Shown one piece after another: positions 30,982 through 40,065 of a stretch of 64,000 nucleotides of DNA (position 1 is its first letter; every line of letters starts with the position of its first letter). The stretch is from Anaerolineae bacterium. GTDB lineage: Bacteria > Chloroflexota > Anaerolineae > Aggregatilineales > Phototrophicaceae. The position numbers and the translations under genes are program-made. The notes under the pieces are model-generated. The model saw only the letters and a program-made list of their open reading frames with translations, ran no database searches and was not told the DNA's origin. The stretch covers positions 89,950-153,949 of the forward strand of contig JAFLCG010000015.1 in NCBI GenBank assembly GCA_017303635.1. The letters run 5' to 3'.

Positions 30982-32295
30982 CTACCGACGACCGGACTGG
31001 AAGTACAAGCGCAGCGCCATCTGACCCAGGCGGACTTCATCGCCATCACGCAATTGGTGAGGGCGGTGCGGGGGCAAACGGGTCCCATTCAAATAGGTAC
31101 CATTGCTGCTGCCTAAGTCCGTGATGAACAGATTCTTATCCTGCATCCGTATAATCGAATGACGGCGGCTGACCCCCAAGCGATACCCTGCATAGGCAGT
31201 TAAATCCACATCGGGTATCGCCCCAGTGTTAGGGTCGCGACGGCCCAGCACTATTTCCGCTTTGGGATAAATCAGCATGGGGTTACTGCCGGACTCAATC
31301 TCCAACCGTAAGACCATGTTCTCGGTAAAGACAGCCCCACCGGCGGTAGCAAGCGCTTTCTGGGTACCCGTATCCAGCAGTTTTTCACCGGGTCGCGCTT
31401 CCTGCTCTCGTACCAGATCACGCGTGCCGAGGGCTGCTTTCCCCCCGGTAATCAGGCTCGTCCCACAGTTATCACATATCAGTTCACCAGGACGGTTTTG
31501 ATGGGCGCAATTTGGACAGATAATCCCCGAACTGACGCCGGGTACAATCTTTTCCAAGTCCGGTAAACGATCAGTCGAGTTTGCCACCTTGGGGGCCGGA
31601 CGTACTGTGTCGTCCGAGCTGCCCTGAGTTAGATCAACCCCAGCCACCTTGGCAGCCGCGGTAACAGCAGCCGCTACCGTCGATAGTACACCCGGTTCAG
31701 GCGGTGGTGGCGGGCTCGAGCGCGTCTCGTCAGGATTTTCTTTGAGCGTATCAACCAGATCTGGGTTTAACTGGGCTGTTTGGGGTAAGCCAGAACCGCG
31801 TCCTGGTACCGTGGGATCATCCTGCGTTTGTGGCGACCAAGGTTTTATCAGTTCTGCAGGACGCGTGAGTTTTTCGGTCTGCCGTTCTGAAGGAGGGATC
31901 GGTTCAGGCTGAGAAACTACCTCAGGCTTTTTGTCGTCAACCACTGTCTCTTTTACTGAATCAGGAGACTCTACAGCCTTCGTTTCAGTCCCAGCAGACT
32001 GATCCGAAATTGGCGGGCTTGCAGGAATAGGCTCTGCTTTTGTATCTGTAATGGGAGGTGGCTCTGGCTTAGTCTCGGCCACAGTTGATTTGGTTGATTC
32101 AGTCACTGCCGAGGATGGCTGCGAGACTGGCTGTACAGGTTCAGGCTTTGGTGTTCCTTCAGAGCCGTTGCCTATTGTTGGTTTTTCAACAAGTTGACCC
32201 GCAACTGGAGCCTCCGCCGGTGGAGAGCTATTTTTCTTGGGAGCCTCGGTGGGTTCAGGCGGCGGTGTTGGCTTTTGCTGGTCAGTCATGCCCAT
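30982..32295 (-). CDS. FHA-domain protein with zinc ribbon and long Pro/Glu-rich N-terminus
   Basis: A 437-residue soluble protein. The first ~265 residues are Pro/Glu/Thr/Lys-rich and disordered. A zinc ribbon CPNC..CDNC lies at about residues 265-285. The C-terminal FHA domain (about 340-430) includes IVLGRRDP, SRRHSIIRM and GSSNGTYLNGTRL, which read phosphothreonine. This design is a common scaffold in Chloroflexi and Actinobacteria that links Ser/Thr kinases to partners; no kinase is adjacent. ATG at 32295; the second ATG at 32289 is equally possible. Confidence 0.88.
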   Translation of the reverse strand: MGMTDQQKPTPPPEPTEAPKKNSSPPAEAPVAGQLVEKPTIGNGSEGTPKPEPVQPVSQPSSAVTESTKSTVAETKPEPPPITDTKAEPIPASPPISDQSAGTETKAVESPDSVKETVVDDKKPEVVSQPEPIPPSERQTEKLTRPAELIKPWSPQTQDDPTVPGRGSGLPQTAQLNPDLVDTLKENPDETRSSPPPPPEPGVLSTVAAAVTAAAKVAGVDLTQGSSDDTVRPAPKVANSTDRLPDLEKIVPGVSSGIICPNCAHQNRPGELICDNCGTSLITGGKAALGTRDLVREQEARPGEKLLDTGTQKALATAGGAVFTENMVLRLEIESGSNPMLIYPKAEIVLGRRDPNTGAIPDVDLTAYAGYRLGVSRRHSIIRMQDKNLFITDLGSSNGTYLNGTRLPPHRPHQLRDGDEVRLGQMALRLYFQSGRR

Positions 32296-32427
32296 AATGC
32301 CCGGTTGAATAAATATTGTGTTTCCATTCTACCGGGGCAAACGGGTTTAACGCAAGATAACGGCCCTTTTTGTTCACATCCTGAAAGAAATTGCATTTCA
32401 TTGTTCCCCATGCTAGGCTACCGAATC

Positions 32428-35118
32428 ATGCGACCTCAACTCGTTCCTGTTATTCTGATCCTATTCCTTGCCTTTGGCATTCGGCTCTATCATCTGGATC
32501 ATCAGAGCATCTGGTTTGATGAGGGATGGTCAGCCTACGCCGCAGAACAACCCACCCTCCTGGATGCCTGGAACTCAGACCAGACCAATCCCCCCCTGTA
32601 TTACCTACTCGTCAATATCGCTGCAAGAGGCTTCGGCCTGAGCGAATTCAGTTTGCGCTACGTTTCCCTACTGCTGGGGATAGCGACCGTGGCGCTAGCC
32701 TATCGGTTGGGGAAAACCGTGCATTCCCCACAGAAACAAGCCGATCACAGAGCACACACCATGTGGTCTGGCCTGAGTAGCGCAATCCTGGTGGCCTTCA
32801 CCCCTCTGCTATGGTGGGCAGCACAGGAAGCGCGCATGTATACCCTTCTGGCGGTACTGGTCATGATCACGGCGCTGGCGTGGGAACGCTTACGAGTGGG
32901 AAAAGAGAGTCGCGGAATTTGGGTGGTGCTCTGGGTGGCTGAACTGGCGTTATTGTATGCACATAATACTGGGCCGGTCATCGTGCTGTGGCTGAATGCG
33001 GCAACATTGCTCTATTGGATTAGCAACCGCAGCATAGGCCGACCGAACTGGCGAGTGTGGATCGCGGGGCAAATTGGCGTCGCCATCCTCTATCTGCCCT
33101 ACTTCATCGGGCGATTTCTGTTACTGCCCACTGCCAACGACGCCATCCGCAGCACACCACCCGTTTCGCTTGATTTACTGCGCCAACTCTGGCAAAGCCT
33201 GTGGACTGGCCCCTGGTCGATGGTCGATCAGGAAATCAGCATTGTGTGGTTAAGTTGGGCGATGCTCATTCTGATACTGATCAGCATCGCGTGGCGACGA
33301 GCTGGGGCACGGTGGTTGGTGGTACATATCCTTTTGCTGACGAGTGGGCTGCTGCTGGGCTTGAGTGTGCTTGGTACAGATATGCACAGCCGCTATCTGG
33401 TGATGATCGTACCGCTGTTGCTGTCGGCGATCAGCTTTGGGGGAGAGGCTACCAGCAACCAGATTCTAGCTATCAGCAGAATTGCACTGGTTGCTCTCGC
33501 CTGCCTGATGGCGATCAACCTAGCGACGAGCAATCCACGTTATCAGCACGACGACGCACGCAGGATGGCACAGTATTATGCCGAGACGCTCGGCACGGGC
33601 GACACGGTGCTGGCCTGGAGCTACGCCGAACGCTATGAACTGCGCTACTACTGGGATCGGCTAGGGGTACAAGCCCGGTTGGTAACGCTGCCAGAAGGTG
33701 CGGATATGGAGACCATTCTGCCGCTGCTACCGACCAGCGGCATGGTCGCCCGCAATGTTTGGTTCACCCAGCGGGCGGATTTCCGGGGGATGCTCGGTTG
33801 CTTGCTGGGGGATGGGCAAGAAAATCAGCCTATCTACTCAAGCGTGTTTGGCATGGTTAATGAAACCTATCCTGAATACCTTAAGCGACCAATCACGTAC
33901 ACTTCACCTGGGGCAACGATTGGCGAAGTAGCGCAAATCATCTCAGTCGGGAACCTCATCCCTCTGCGAGCCAGCCAATTCCAGTGTGTGCCAATCGAGA
34001 TCGAACTGTTAGCTCCTGCTCCATCAGATCTGAGTGTGCAGATCTATCTGGCACAAGAGGTTGATGGGCAACGCATCATCCTGAGCCAAATGGACACTGT
34101 CTTTGCAGATGCACGCCAGCGTACCACGTCAATGTTGAGGCAGGGTTCGCGATTACAAGCGTTTCCATTGATTAAACCTCCTTATGGACTGCCACCGGGT
34201 GATTACACCATCTATCTTCGGATTTATGATGCCCTGCAATCCTCCGGTTATCCGATTGCCCGAAGGGATGGCACCCCTGCGGTCATTGATGCCCCGATTG
34301 GGATCTGGTCGGCACAAGCAGGTGCAATCTGGAACGAGATTGAATGGCGCGGGCAGTGGCCGCTGGAATTTAATGACTCGATGCGACCATTACTGGCCTC
34401 CAGTGCGGCCATTTTGGAAGAACCCGAAACTCACCTGCCGGTGCCTGCCCGCAATGGTGACTTCGTGATTGTGGAACTGCTGTGGGATACGACGGATTCT
34501 GCACCGCTGCCCCTGGAATTGGTCGGGCAAGGATGGTCACTGAACATCCCGGTACCAGAATATCCGCAGATGGATGATCGCCTACTGGATATTCGGCGTT
34601 TCCAAATTCCACTAGAGGCAGGTGCCGGGGAAGCTGAGTTGCGACTGCCGAGCGGCCATGTTGTCGGACGGTATCAAATCGAAAACTTACCCGCCATCTA
34701 CGAGGAACCCGCCGTTGAGTATCGGGTTGATGCTGCGTTTCCACAGATTGGAACGCTACTTGGCTATCAATTACCTTCTGCGGAAGCGGATCTGAGCCAA
34801 CCGTTCGCAGTCCATCTGGTCTGGCGAGCTGAAACCACTAGCCACATCAGCTACACCGTCTTCCTCCAGTTGATTGATGACAACGGGAACGTCATCGCAC
34901 AGAGCGACATGATCCCAACAGGCGGCACCCGTCCAACCACCGGATGGCGCAGCAACGAGTACATTGCGGATGAACATCTGCTCCAGTGGAATAATCGCGC
35001 AAGAAGTGGATCGGCACGCTTGATCGTCGGGTTATATGATGCCAATACGGGTGAGCGAGTCCGATTGATGGACGGTGGCGATTTCATCCAACTGCGAGCT
35101 GACATTCCCGTGCACTAA
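32428..35118 (+). CDS. GT-C membrane glycosyltransferase (family 39-like) with soluble C-terminal domains
   Basis: An 896-residue integral membrane protein. The first helix leads into the catalytic loop HQSIWFDEGWS, with Asp31-Glu32 in the position of the acidic pair of PMT/ArnT-type transferases. Ten or so further helices follow to about residue 360. The rest is soluble, with two predicted beta-rich domains ending in an Ig-like module (VDAAFPQIGTLLGYQL to the C-terminus). Members use polyprenyl-phosphate sugars outside the membrane. The ATG at 32428 is chosen over the one at 32410; longer upstream readings overlap the divergent FHA gene. The target is unknown. Confidence 0.82.
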   Translation: MRPQLVPVILILFLAFGIRLYHLDHQSIWFDEGWSAYAAEQPTLLDAWNSDQTNPPLYYLLVNIAARGFGLSEFSLRYVSLLLGIATVALAYRLGKTVHSPQKQADHRAHTMWSGLSSAILVAFTPLLWWAAQEARMYTLLAVLVMITALAWERLRVGKESRGIWVVLWVAELALLYAHNTGPVIVLWLNAATLLYWISNRSIGRPNWRVWIAGQIGVAILYLPYFIGRFLLLPTANDAIRSTPPVSLDLLRQLWQSLWTGPWSMVDQEISIVWLSWAMLILILISIAWRRAGARWLVVHILLLTSGLLLGLSVLGTDMHSRYLVMIVPLLLSAISFGGEATSNQILAISRIALVALACLMAINLATSNPRYQHDDARRMAQYYAETLGTGDTVLAWSYAERYELRYYWDRLGVQARLVTLPEGADMETILPLLPTSGMVARNVWFTQRADFRGMLGCLLGDGQENQPIYSSVFGMVNETYPEYLKRPITYTSPGATIGEVAQIISVGNLIPLRASQFQCVPIEIELLAPAPSDLSVQIYLAQEVDGQRIILSQMDTVFADARQRTTSMLRQGSRLQAFPLIKPPYGLPPGDYTIYLRIYDALQSSGYPIARRDGTPAVIDAPIGIWSAQAGAIWNEIEWRGQWPLEFNDSMRPLLASSAAILEEPETHLPVPARNGDFVIVELLWDTTDSAPLPLELVGQGWSLNIPVPEYPQMDDRLLDIRRFQIPLEAGAGEAELRLPSGHVVGRYQIENLPAIYEEPAVEYRVDAAFPQIGTLLGYQLPSAEADLSQPFAVHLVWRAETTSHISYTVFLQLIDDNGNVIAQSDMIPTGGTRPTTGWRSNEYIADEHLLQWNNRARSGSARLIVGLYDANTGERVRLMDGGDFIQLRADIPVH

Positions 35119-35153
35119 AGACTTGAACTGCCAACGAGCAAAGGACGCAAAGC

Positions 35154-35612
35154 ATGATGGATTTTCCGCCGGATACAGAGCGTTTTTTCAAGGTGGTGTG
35201 GGAGATTGTGCGGCAGATTCCTGCAGGCACAGTCGGCACCTACGGGCAAATTGCGTCGATGATCCCAGTTCCGGTGGGTGTTGAGCCGGAAGATTACGAG
35301 AAACTGGGGCCAAAGTGGGTCGGCAAGGCGATGAACGCCGTGTCCTTTAAGGATGAACCGAGCGTTCCCTGGCAGCGGGTCATCAATGGTCAGGGCGGGA
35401 TTAGCCTGCCAGCAGGAAGCGAGGTCGCTACCAAGCAGCGCCAGCGTCTAGAAGCTGAGGGCATCGCTTTTGACCGCAAAGACCGCGTTGACCTGAACCA
35501 GTACGGCTGGGATGGGCCGCCACCAGAATGGATTCGCTCAAAGGGGTTATATCCGCCGCGCGCAATCCGCAAACCCCCGACCGAAACACCGGGGCAATTG
35601 AAATTGTTCTAG
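35154..35612 (+). CDS. Alkyltransferase-like protein (MGMT family, no active-site Cys)
   Basis: A 152-residue protein with the DNA-binding half of O6-methylguanine methyltransferase: VVWEIVRQIPAGTVGTYGQIA (helix-turn-helix) and MNAVSF. The active-site motif is PWQRV rather than PCHRV, so the acceptor Cys is replaced by Trp. Such ATL proteins bind O6-alkylguanine and hand the lesion to nucleotide excision repair. The ~45-residue C-terminal tail ending GQLKLF is longer than in E. coli Atl. It starts at 35154, 35 bases after the GT-C gene, and may be cotranscribed with it. Confidence 0.9.
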   Translation: MMDFPPDTERFFKVVWEIVRQIPAGTVGTYGQIASMIPVPVGVEPEDYEKLGPKWVGKAMNAVSFKDEPSVPWQRVINGQGGISLPAGSEVATKQRQRLEAEGIAFDRKDRVDLNQYGWDGPPPEWIRSKGLYPPRAIRKPPTETPGQLKLF

Positions 35613-35614
35613 AA

Positions 35615-35643
35615 TTGACATGATCTGCTGCCAGTGCTAAGTT
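35615..35643 (+). promoter_or_regulatory. Candidate promoter of the cobalamin-riboswitch transcript
   Basis: Consensus TTGACA (35615-35620), a 17-base spacer and a weak TAAGTT (35638-35643). The implied start lies about 18 bases ahead of the riboswitch. Confidence 0.4.
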
Positions 35644-35667
35644 TGAATCATTACCAACTCGACTTGA

Positions 35668-35784
<117 letters not shown>

Positions 35785-35827
35785 TCCAACACTCGACTAC
35801 CACCTTCGAGGCAAAGGGGGACGACGC

Positions 35828-36934
35828 ATGACCGCCACTACCACACCACTTCAAAGCCTGTCGCAATCAAGTATTCACCATACTCGCTTACGCCATGCCA
35901 ACCAGCTCAAGATCATGGTTGTTCTGTTACTGCTGTTGATCGGCGCCTTTCTCCTGAGCCTAGCAACCGGTTCCGTGACCATTCCGCTCGATCAGATCAT
36001 CACAATCCTGACAGGTGGTGAAGCTACTCGCACTACCTGGATTACCATCGTCCTCGATTTCCGTCTGCCTAAAGCGCTGACAGCGCTGCTTGCAGGTGCG
36101 GCGCTAGCCGTTGGTGGTCTGCAAATGCAAACGCTGTTCCGAAATCCCCTGGCAGAACCCTATGTGCTAGGGATCAACGCGGGGGCCAGCCTTGGGGTCG
36201 CGCTGATCGTGCTGACCGTGGGCGGAACCGGAACTATGCTGCTGGCAGGTATTGGTTTGTTGGGGGATATGGGAATCGCGGCTGCAGCTTTCATCGGATC
36301 TGCAGCGGCGCTGCTCATAGTGCTAACCGCAGCGGCGCGGGTGCAGAGCGTAACCACACTGCTCATCCTGGGTCTGATGTTCGGCTTCGCTGTCAGTGCT
36401 GTGGTGAGTTTGCTGTTGTACTTCAGCATTGCCGAGCGCGTCCAAGCCTACATCAACTGGACATTCGGGAGCTTCGGTGGCGTCACCTGGTCACAGATGC
36501 CCATTTTTGCGCTGATGATCATCGTTGGATTAATCAGTGCGGTCGTACTCACCAAACCACTCAATGCATTGCTGTTGGGCGAACATTATGCTCGAAGCCT
36601 AGGTGTCGACATCAGAAAAGCACGCATGGGCATTGTCCTCAGTACAGCACTATTGACTGGCAGCGTGACCGCCTTCTGTGGCCCCATTGGCTTCATCGGT
36701 ATTGCTGTGCCCCATCTCTGCCGGTCACTCTTGCATACCTCTGACCATCGCATACTCACCCCAGCGGCGATCCTGCTGGGTGGGATCGTCGCACTATTGG
36801 CGGATTTGGTCGCTCAGATGCCGGGTGGTCAAGTCGTATTACCGCTCAATGCGGTCACGGCATTACTCGGCGCACCAATTATCATTGCCCTCATTTTGCG
36901 GCGGCGCAGTCTGCGGACGGCCTTCGCCTCATGA
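35828..36934 (+). CDS. btuC: Cobalamin/iron-siderophore ABC transporter permease (BtuC/FecCD)
   Basis: A 368-residue integral membrane protein of the FecCD family with about ten helices. The segment LGLMFGFAVSAVVSLLLYF and the cytoplasmic coupling loop GEHYARSLGVDIRKAR are typical, as is the conserved GPIGFIGIAVPHLCR motif. The upstream cobalamin riboswitch identifies the substrate as vitamin B12 or a related corrinoid. The ATG at 35828 has GGGGGA ahead. No substrate-binding protein (btuF) is adjacent. Confidence 0.9.
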   Translation: MTATTTPLQSLSQSSIHHTRLRHANQLKIMVVLLLLLIGAFLLSLATGSVTIPLDQIITILTGGEATRTTWITIVLDFRLPKALTALLAGAALAVGGLQMQTLFRNPLAEPYVLGINAGASLGVALIVLTVGGTGTMLLAGIGLLGDMGIAAAAFIGSAAALLIVLTAAARVQSVTTLLILGLMFGFAVSAVVSLLLYFSIAERVQAYINWTFGSFGGVTWSQMPIFALMIIVGLISAVVLTKPLNALLLGEHYARSLGVDIRKARMGIVLSTALLTGSVTAFCGPIGFIGIAVPHLCRSLLHTSDHRILTPAAILLGGIVALLADLVAQMPGGQVVLPLNAVTALLGAPIIIALILRRRSLRTAFAS

Positions 36935-37944
36935 ACACACCCATCCTCCACACGCATCAACTGACCATAGGTTATCGTCCCAGTCGCCGTCAACAGGTAC
37001 TGGTCTGTCCGGCCATTAATGCGATGCTCTACCCAGGCGAACTCGTCTGCCTGATCGGCCCGAACGGTGCCGGAAAATCCACCCTGATGCGGACGCTGGC
37101 AGGGATGCAGGCCCCGCTTGAGGGAACTGTCCGACTGGGCGAGGATGAAGTGCGCGATCTGCCCCCGCGTGAATTGGCACGGCGTTTAAGCCTGGTACTG
37201 ACAGAGCGTATCGACGCTGCCGGGATGCGGGCCATTGAACTAGTCGCACTCGGTCGTCAACCCTATACGAGTTGGATCGGGGATTTATCCGCCCACGATG
37301 AACAGGTTGTACAACATGCCCTGCGACAAGTCGGCGCGGAAGAATTAGCTGATCGCATGTTGGATGAACTGAGTGACGGTGAACGACAGAAAGTCATGAT
37401 TGCGCGGGCGCTCGCCCAGGAACCCGTTGTCATGCTGCTGGATGAGCCGACCGCCTTCCTCGACCTACCCCGCCGGGCAGAGATCATGACGATGCTGCGA
37501 CGGCTGGCACGGGACACCGGACGAGCCATTTTGCTTTCCACACATGATCTCGAACTGGCACTGCGCTCCGCGGATCGAATATGGTTGCTGCCGAAAGGTG
37601 GACCACTGCAAACGGGTGCGCCAGAAGATTTGGTCCTCAGCGGGGCGTTTGAGCAGGCTTTCCGGTCAGAGGGTGTGCAATTCGACTCATATACCGGATC
37701 ATTCCACATGCGAACGACAGCAGCAGGTGTGATTGATCTACACGGCAGCGGCTTGCCCGCCATCTGGACAACGCGGGCGCTGGAACGTGCCGGGTTCTGC
37801 GTGGCACCGGGTGGTCAGGGATCACCGCTACGGGTCGAGTTACATGGGGAACATGCTGAGACGCGCTGGCACCTGCACAAGGCAGGCGAAGTGCAGTTAT
37901 TTGAGTCGGTGAATGGGCTCTTGGTGGCGCTGAAAAAGATGTAA
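36931..37944 (+). CDS. btuD: Cobalamin-type ABC transporter ATP-binding protein (BtuD)
   Basis: A 337-residue ABC ATPase. Walker A GPNGAGKST is at about residues 43-51, the signature is LSDGERQK (Ser-Asp-Gly-Glu, a mild variant of LSGGQ), and Walker B is VMLLDEPTAFLD with the switch His in LSTHD. About 75 residues of C-terminal extension (after AFEQAFRSEGVQF) are absent from E. coli BtuD but occur in relatives from other phyla. It overlaps btuC by 4 bases, so the two form the importer core. Confidence 0.9.
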   Translation: MNTPILHTHQLTIGYRPSRRQQVLVCPAINAMLYPGELVCLIGPNGAGKSTLMRTLAGMQAPLEGTVRLGEDEVRDLPPRELARRLSLVLTERIDAAGMRAIELVALGRQPYTSWIGDLSAHDEQVVQHALRQVGAEELADRMLDELSDGERQKVMIARALAQEPVVMLLDEPTAFLDLPRRAEIMTMLRRLARDTGRAILLSTHDLELALRSADRIWLLPKGGPLQTGAPEDLVLSGAFEQAFRSEGVQFDSYTGSFHMRTTAAGVIDLHGSGLPAIWTTRALERAGFCVAPGGQGSPLRVELHGEHAETRWHLHKAGEVQLFESVNGLLVALKKM

Positions 37945-37977
37945 CGCAAAGACTTGACAGCGGAGAGGCAGTGATGC

Positions 37978-38030
37978 TGGGCAAACGATTAAACTCTGCG
38001 CCACTATAAAGCAGAGTCAACCGCTTGCCC
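37978..38030. terminator. Structured hairpin between convergent genes
   Basis: Inner arms ACTCTGC (37993-37999) and GCAGAGT (38011-38017), with outer GGGCAA pairing with TTGCCC, give a long interrupted stem between the btuD stop and the PPOX gene stop. A U-tract is weak, so it may be a bidirectional or Rho-dependent end. Confidence 0.35.
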
Positions 38031-38036
38031 GATTAT

Positions 38037-38597
38037 CTATTTGCCTAACACTGCACCCAACGGCGTAGGTAGACAGTCGATGCTCTCGCTGTTCTTGTCC
38101 CGCCGGTACTTGATGAGTTCGTCCTCGGTTTTGGCGGCTGTCCATTTATCCAGCACATCGCGCTCGCCTTCGTAGCTGTAGAGTGGCACCGCATAGCCGC
38201 ACGAAGTTTGCACCCGGTCAATGTCCGCTACGATGATCTGCCGCGCACCAGGCAGGTGGTCAAACTGCGGGATGAGTTCATCCCATTCGGCGGAACCCGG
38301 CAGTACCGTGCGACCACGTCCGTACAACCGCAGGATGCGCGGTGCACCCTCAAAGCCACACCACATCAATGTGATGCGTCCATTTTCATGCAGGTGGGCA
38401 GAGGTCTCGTTGCCGCTGCCAGTCATATCGAGATAGGCTACCCGATCTGCTGAAAGCACACGCAGGCAATCATGCCCTTTTGGAGAGAGGTTAACGTGAC
38501 CTTCGGCACTGAGCGGTGCGCTGGCAACAAAGAAAATGTGCTGCTTCTCGATCCACTTGCGGAATTCGTCAGTGATGTGTTCGTGGACTTTTGCCAT
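38037..38597 (-). CDS. Pyridoxamine 5'-phosphate oxidase-family protein
   Basis: A 186-residue split-barrel flavin-binding-fold protein. FVASAPLSAEGHVNLSPKGHDCLRVLSADRVAYLD and ETSAHLHENGRITLMWCGFEGAPRILRLYGRG are the pattern of the PPOX/general-stress FMN-binding family. Members reduce or oxidise diverse substrates with FMN or F420; which applies here is unknown. The ATG at 38597 is used; the long in-frame extension upstream is only the complement of another gene. It is the downstream gene of a three-gene leftward group. Confidence 0.88.
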   Translation of the reverse strand: MAKVHEHITDEFRKWIEKQHIFFVASAPLSAEGHVNLSPKGHDCLRVLSADRVAYLDMTGSGNETSAHLHENGRITLMWCGFEGAPRILRLYGRGRTVLPGSAEWDELIPQFDHLPGARQIIVADIDRVQTSCGYAVPLYSYEGERDVLDKWTAAKTEDELIKYRRDKNSESIDCLPTPLGAVLGK

Positions 38598-38613
38598 GTG
38601 AGCCTCACAACAT

Positions 38614-39372
38614 TCAGAGTTTGCGGAAGATGCCAATCTGGTTGACGCCCAGTGCCAGTGGGGTAAAGGTTGTGCGAGTGATGACCTGCGCCAGGGCGGG
38701 CAGCCCGAACATCCCAAATTGAACGACCTTCGGCAGCAGCGGCAGATAAGGCACATCCCATAGACCATCCCCAAAGTGGCGCAGCATCTGGAAACCGTTG
38801 GCTTCGCACCATGCCCGCCACTGCTCCGGAGGATGCACATTGATATGGGTCTTATCCTTACCAATAGCATCATTCTCGCGGTCTTTGAAGCGGCGCAGAC
38901 TATAATCAGGGTGCGGAGTGGCAAACAGCCACAAGCCGCCCGGCTTGAGTAGTCGATTGACCTGCTGAATAGTCCCCTGCGGGTCTGGCAAATGCTCGAC
39001 CAGATGTAAAGCGATGACCACACTAAACGAACCGGTCTCAAAGCGGCTGAGATCGTCAGCGCTCATCTGGATAGCCTCCGCTTTGGGAGCATTCAGCCGG
39101 GTTTGTTCGATGCTGTAATCGATCAGATCGATGCCAACACAGTCAAAGTCGTCTTGCAGCAGGCCAAGCAAATGCCCCAGACCACAGCCCATCTCCAGCA
39201 GTTTGCCACCACCTGGCGGAGCGTAGCGCCGGGCCAGCGCCGCATAGTAGCGCCGGGCAAACCAATACATGCTGAAGCGTCCCAGCCCACGATCCGCATA
39301 GTTCCACTTCTCAAAATATTGCTTGGTATAGTGGGCGGCTGGGACTTCCGGCTTGGTAGTTGGCTGGGTCAT
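38614..39372 (-). CDS. SAM-dependent class I methyltransferase
   Basis: A 252-residue methyltransferase (Methyltransf_11/UbiE-like fold). Motif I LLEMGCGLGHLLG is near residue 62, the acidic loop GIDLIDYSIEQ follows, then VIALHLVEHLPDP as motif post-II and LKPGGLWLFATPHPD as motif III. The C-terminal ~60 residues are hydrophobic, so it may attach to the membrane and methylate a lipid or glycan; this is inference. It overlaps the phosphoesterase gene by 4 bases and ends 16 bases before the PPOX gene start. Confidence 0.88.
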   Translation of the reverse strand: MTQPTTKPEVPAAHYTKQYFEKWNYADRGLGRFSMYWFARRYYAALARRYAPPGGGKLLEMGCGLGHLLGLLQDDFDCVGIDLIDYSIEQTRLNAPKAEAIQMSADDLSRFETGSFSVVIALHLVEHLPDPQGTIQQVNRLLKPGGLWLFATPHPDYSLRRFKDRENDAIGKDKTHINVHPPEQWRAWCEANGFQMLRHFGDGLWDVPYLPLLPKVVQFGMFGLPALAQVITRTTFTPLALGVNQIGIFRKL

Positions 39373-39950
39373 ATAGCGACTGGCTCCATCCGTTCAACAG
39401 TCAGGTCATAAAGATCGAAAGTCAGTTCCGGCAGGTTCAAGATCCCATAGGTATGCGAGGTAGCCCGCATACTATCGAAGGTGTAGAGTGAACCGGGATT
39501 GACTACAATTCCGTTAGCAACACGAATGAACATCGGGACATGGGTATGCCCGACGATCAACACGTCCGCCTTCAGCGACCCTAACATCATGTTGAGGAGC
39601 GTATCCGAGACGTGATCCCGGTACAATCCCCAGACATTACTACCGGGTTTGCCGTGGCACATATAGATGCTGTTGCTGCCAAAACGCTGCTGCCAATTGA
39701 TGGGCAAACTTTCGAGATACCGTACTGAATCAGCAGAAACGCCGGCAGCCCATTCATCGTGGTTGCCCTTTACAGAGGGAATACCGCGCTGGCGGATAAG
39801 TTGAACGACCTCTTCAGGGCGAGGGCCGCGCCCAACCAGATCGCCCGCGCAAAGGATATGCTCGACCCGATGTTGATGCTCGAGCCGATCCAGGGCGGTC
39901 GTGAGTGCGGTATAGTCTCCATGAATATCCGCGATAACACCGATTTTCAT
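39369..39950 (-). CDS. YfcE-type metallophosphoesterase
   Basis: A 193-residue metallophosphoesterase. The five metal motifs are all present: ADIHGD (residues 7-12), GDLVGRG, GNHDEW, GHTHVPM and the intermediate CHGKPG. YfcE-like enzymes hydrolyse phosphodiesters, with 2',3'- or 3',5'-cyclic nucleotides often suggested; the true substrate is unknown here. It heads the leftward group with the methyltransferase and PPOX genes, its stop overlapping the next start by 4 bases. Confidence 0.9.
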   Translation of the reverse strand: MKIGVIADIHGDYTALTTALDRLEHQHRVEHILCAGDLVGRGPRPEEVVQLIRQRGIPSVKGNHDEWAAGVSADSVRYLESLPINWQQRFGSNSIYMCHGKPGSNVWGLYRDHVSDTLLNMMLGSLKADVLIVGHTHVPMFIRVANGIVVNPGSLYTFDSMRATSHTYGILNLPELTFDLYDLTVERMEPVAI

Positions 39951-40022
39951 TCCTTCATCCTACACATGCGAACAGAATATGGGAATCATTATAGTGCAGG
40001 TCAGGTAAAATGCGCGGCGCGA

Positions 40023-40038
40023 ATTTGAACGTTCAAAT
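40023..40038. promoter_or_regulatory. Perfect 16-bp palindrome upstream of the sorbosone/PQQ-type dehydrogenase-like gene
   Basis: ATTTGAAC and GTTCAAAT abut without a spacer, 27 bases before the ATG at 40066, in the gap between divergent genes. The lack of a spacer makes it unlike a LexA site. It may be an operator. Confidence 0.4.
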
Positions 40039-40065
40039 GGGAAGTGGAAACAGGTTTTCATCTTC

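Noticed and set aside
32194..32427. An N-terminal extension of the GT-C glycosyltransferase
   Set aside because: The in-frame extension overlaps the divergent FHA gene start and encodes no membrane or catalytic feature. The ATG at 32428 starts directly at the first helix.
38598..39041. An N-terminal extension of the PPOX-family protein
   Set aside because: It runs antisense-frame through the methyltransferase gene; the ATG at 38597 gives the normal family start.
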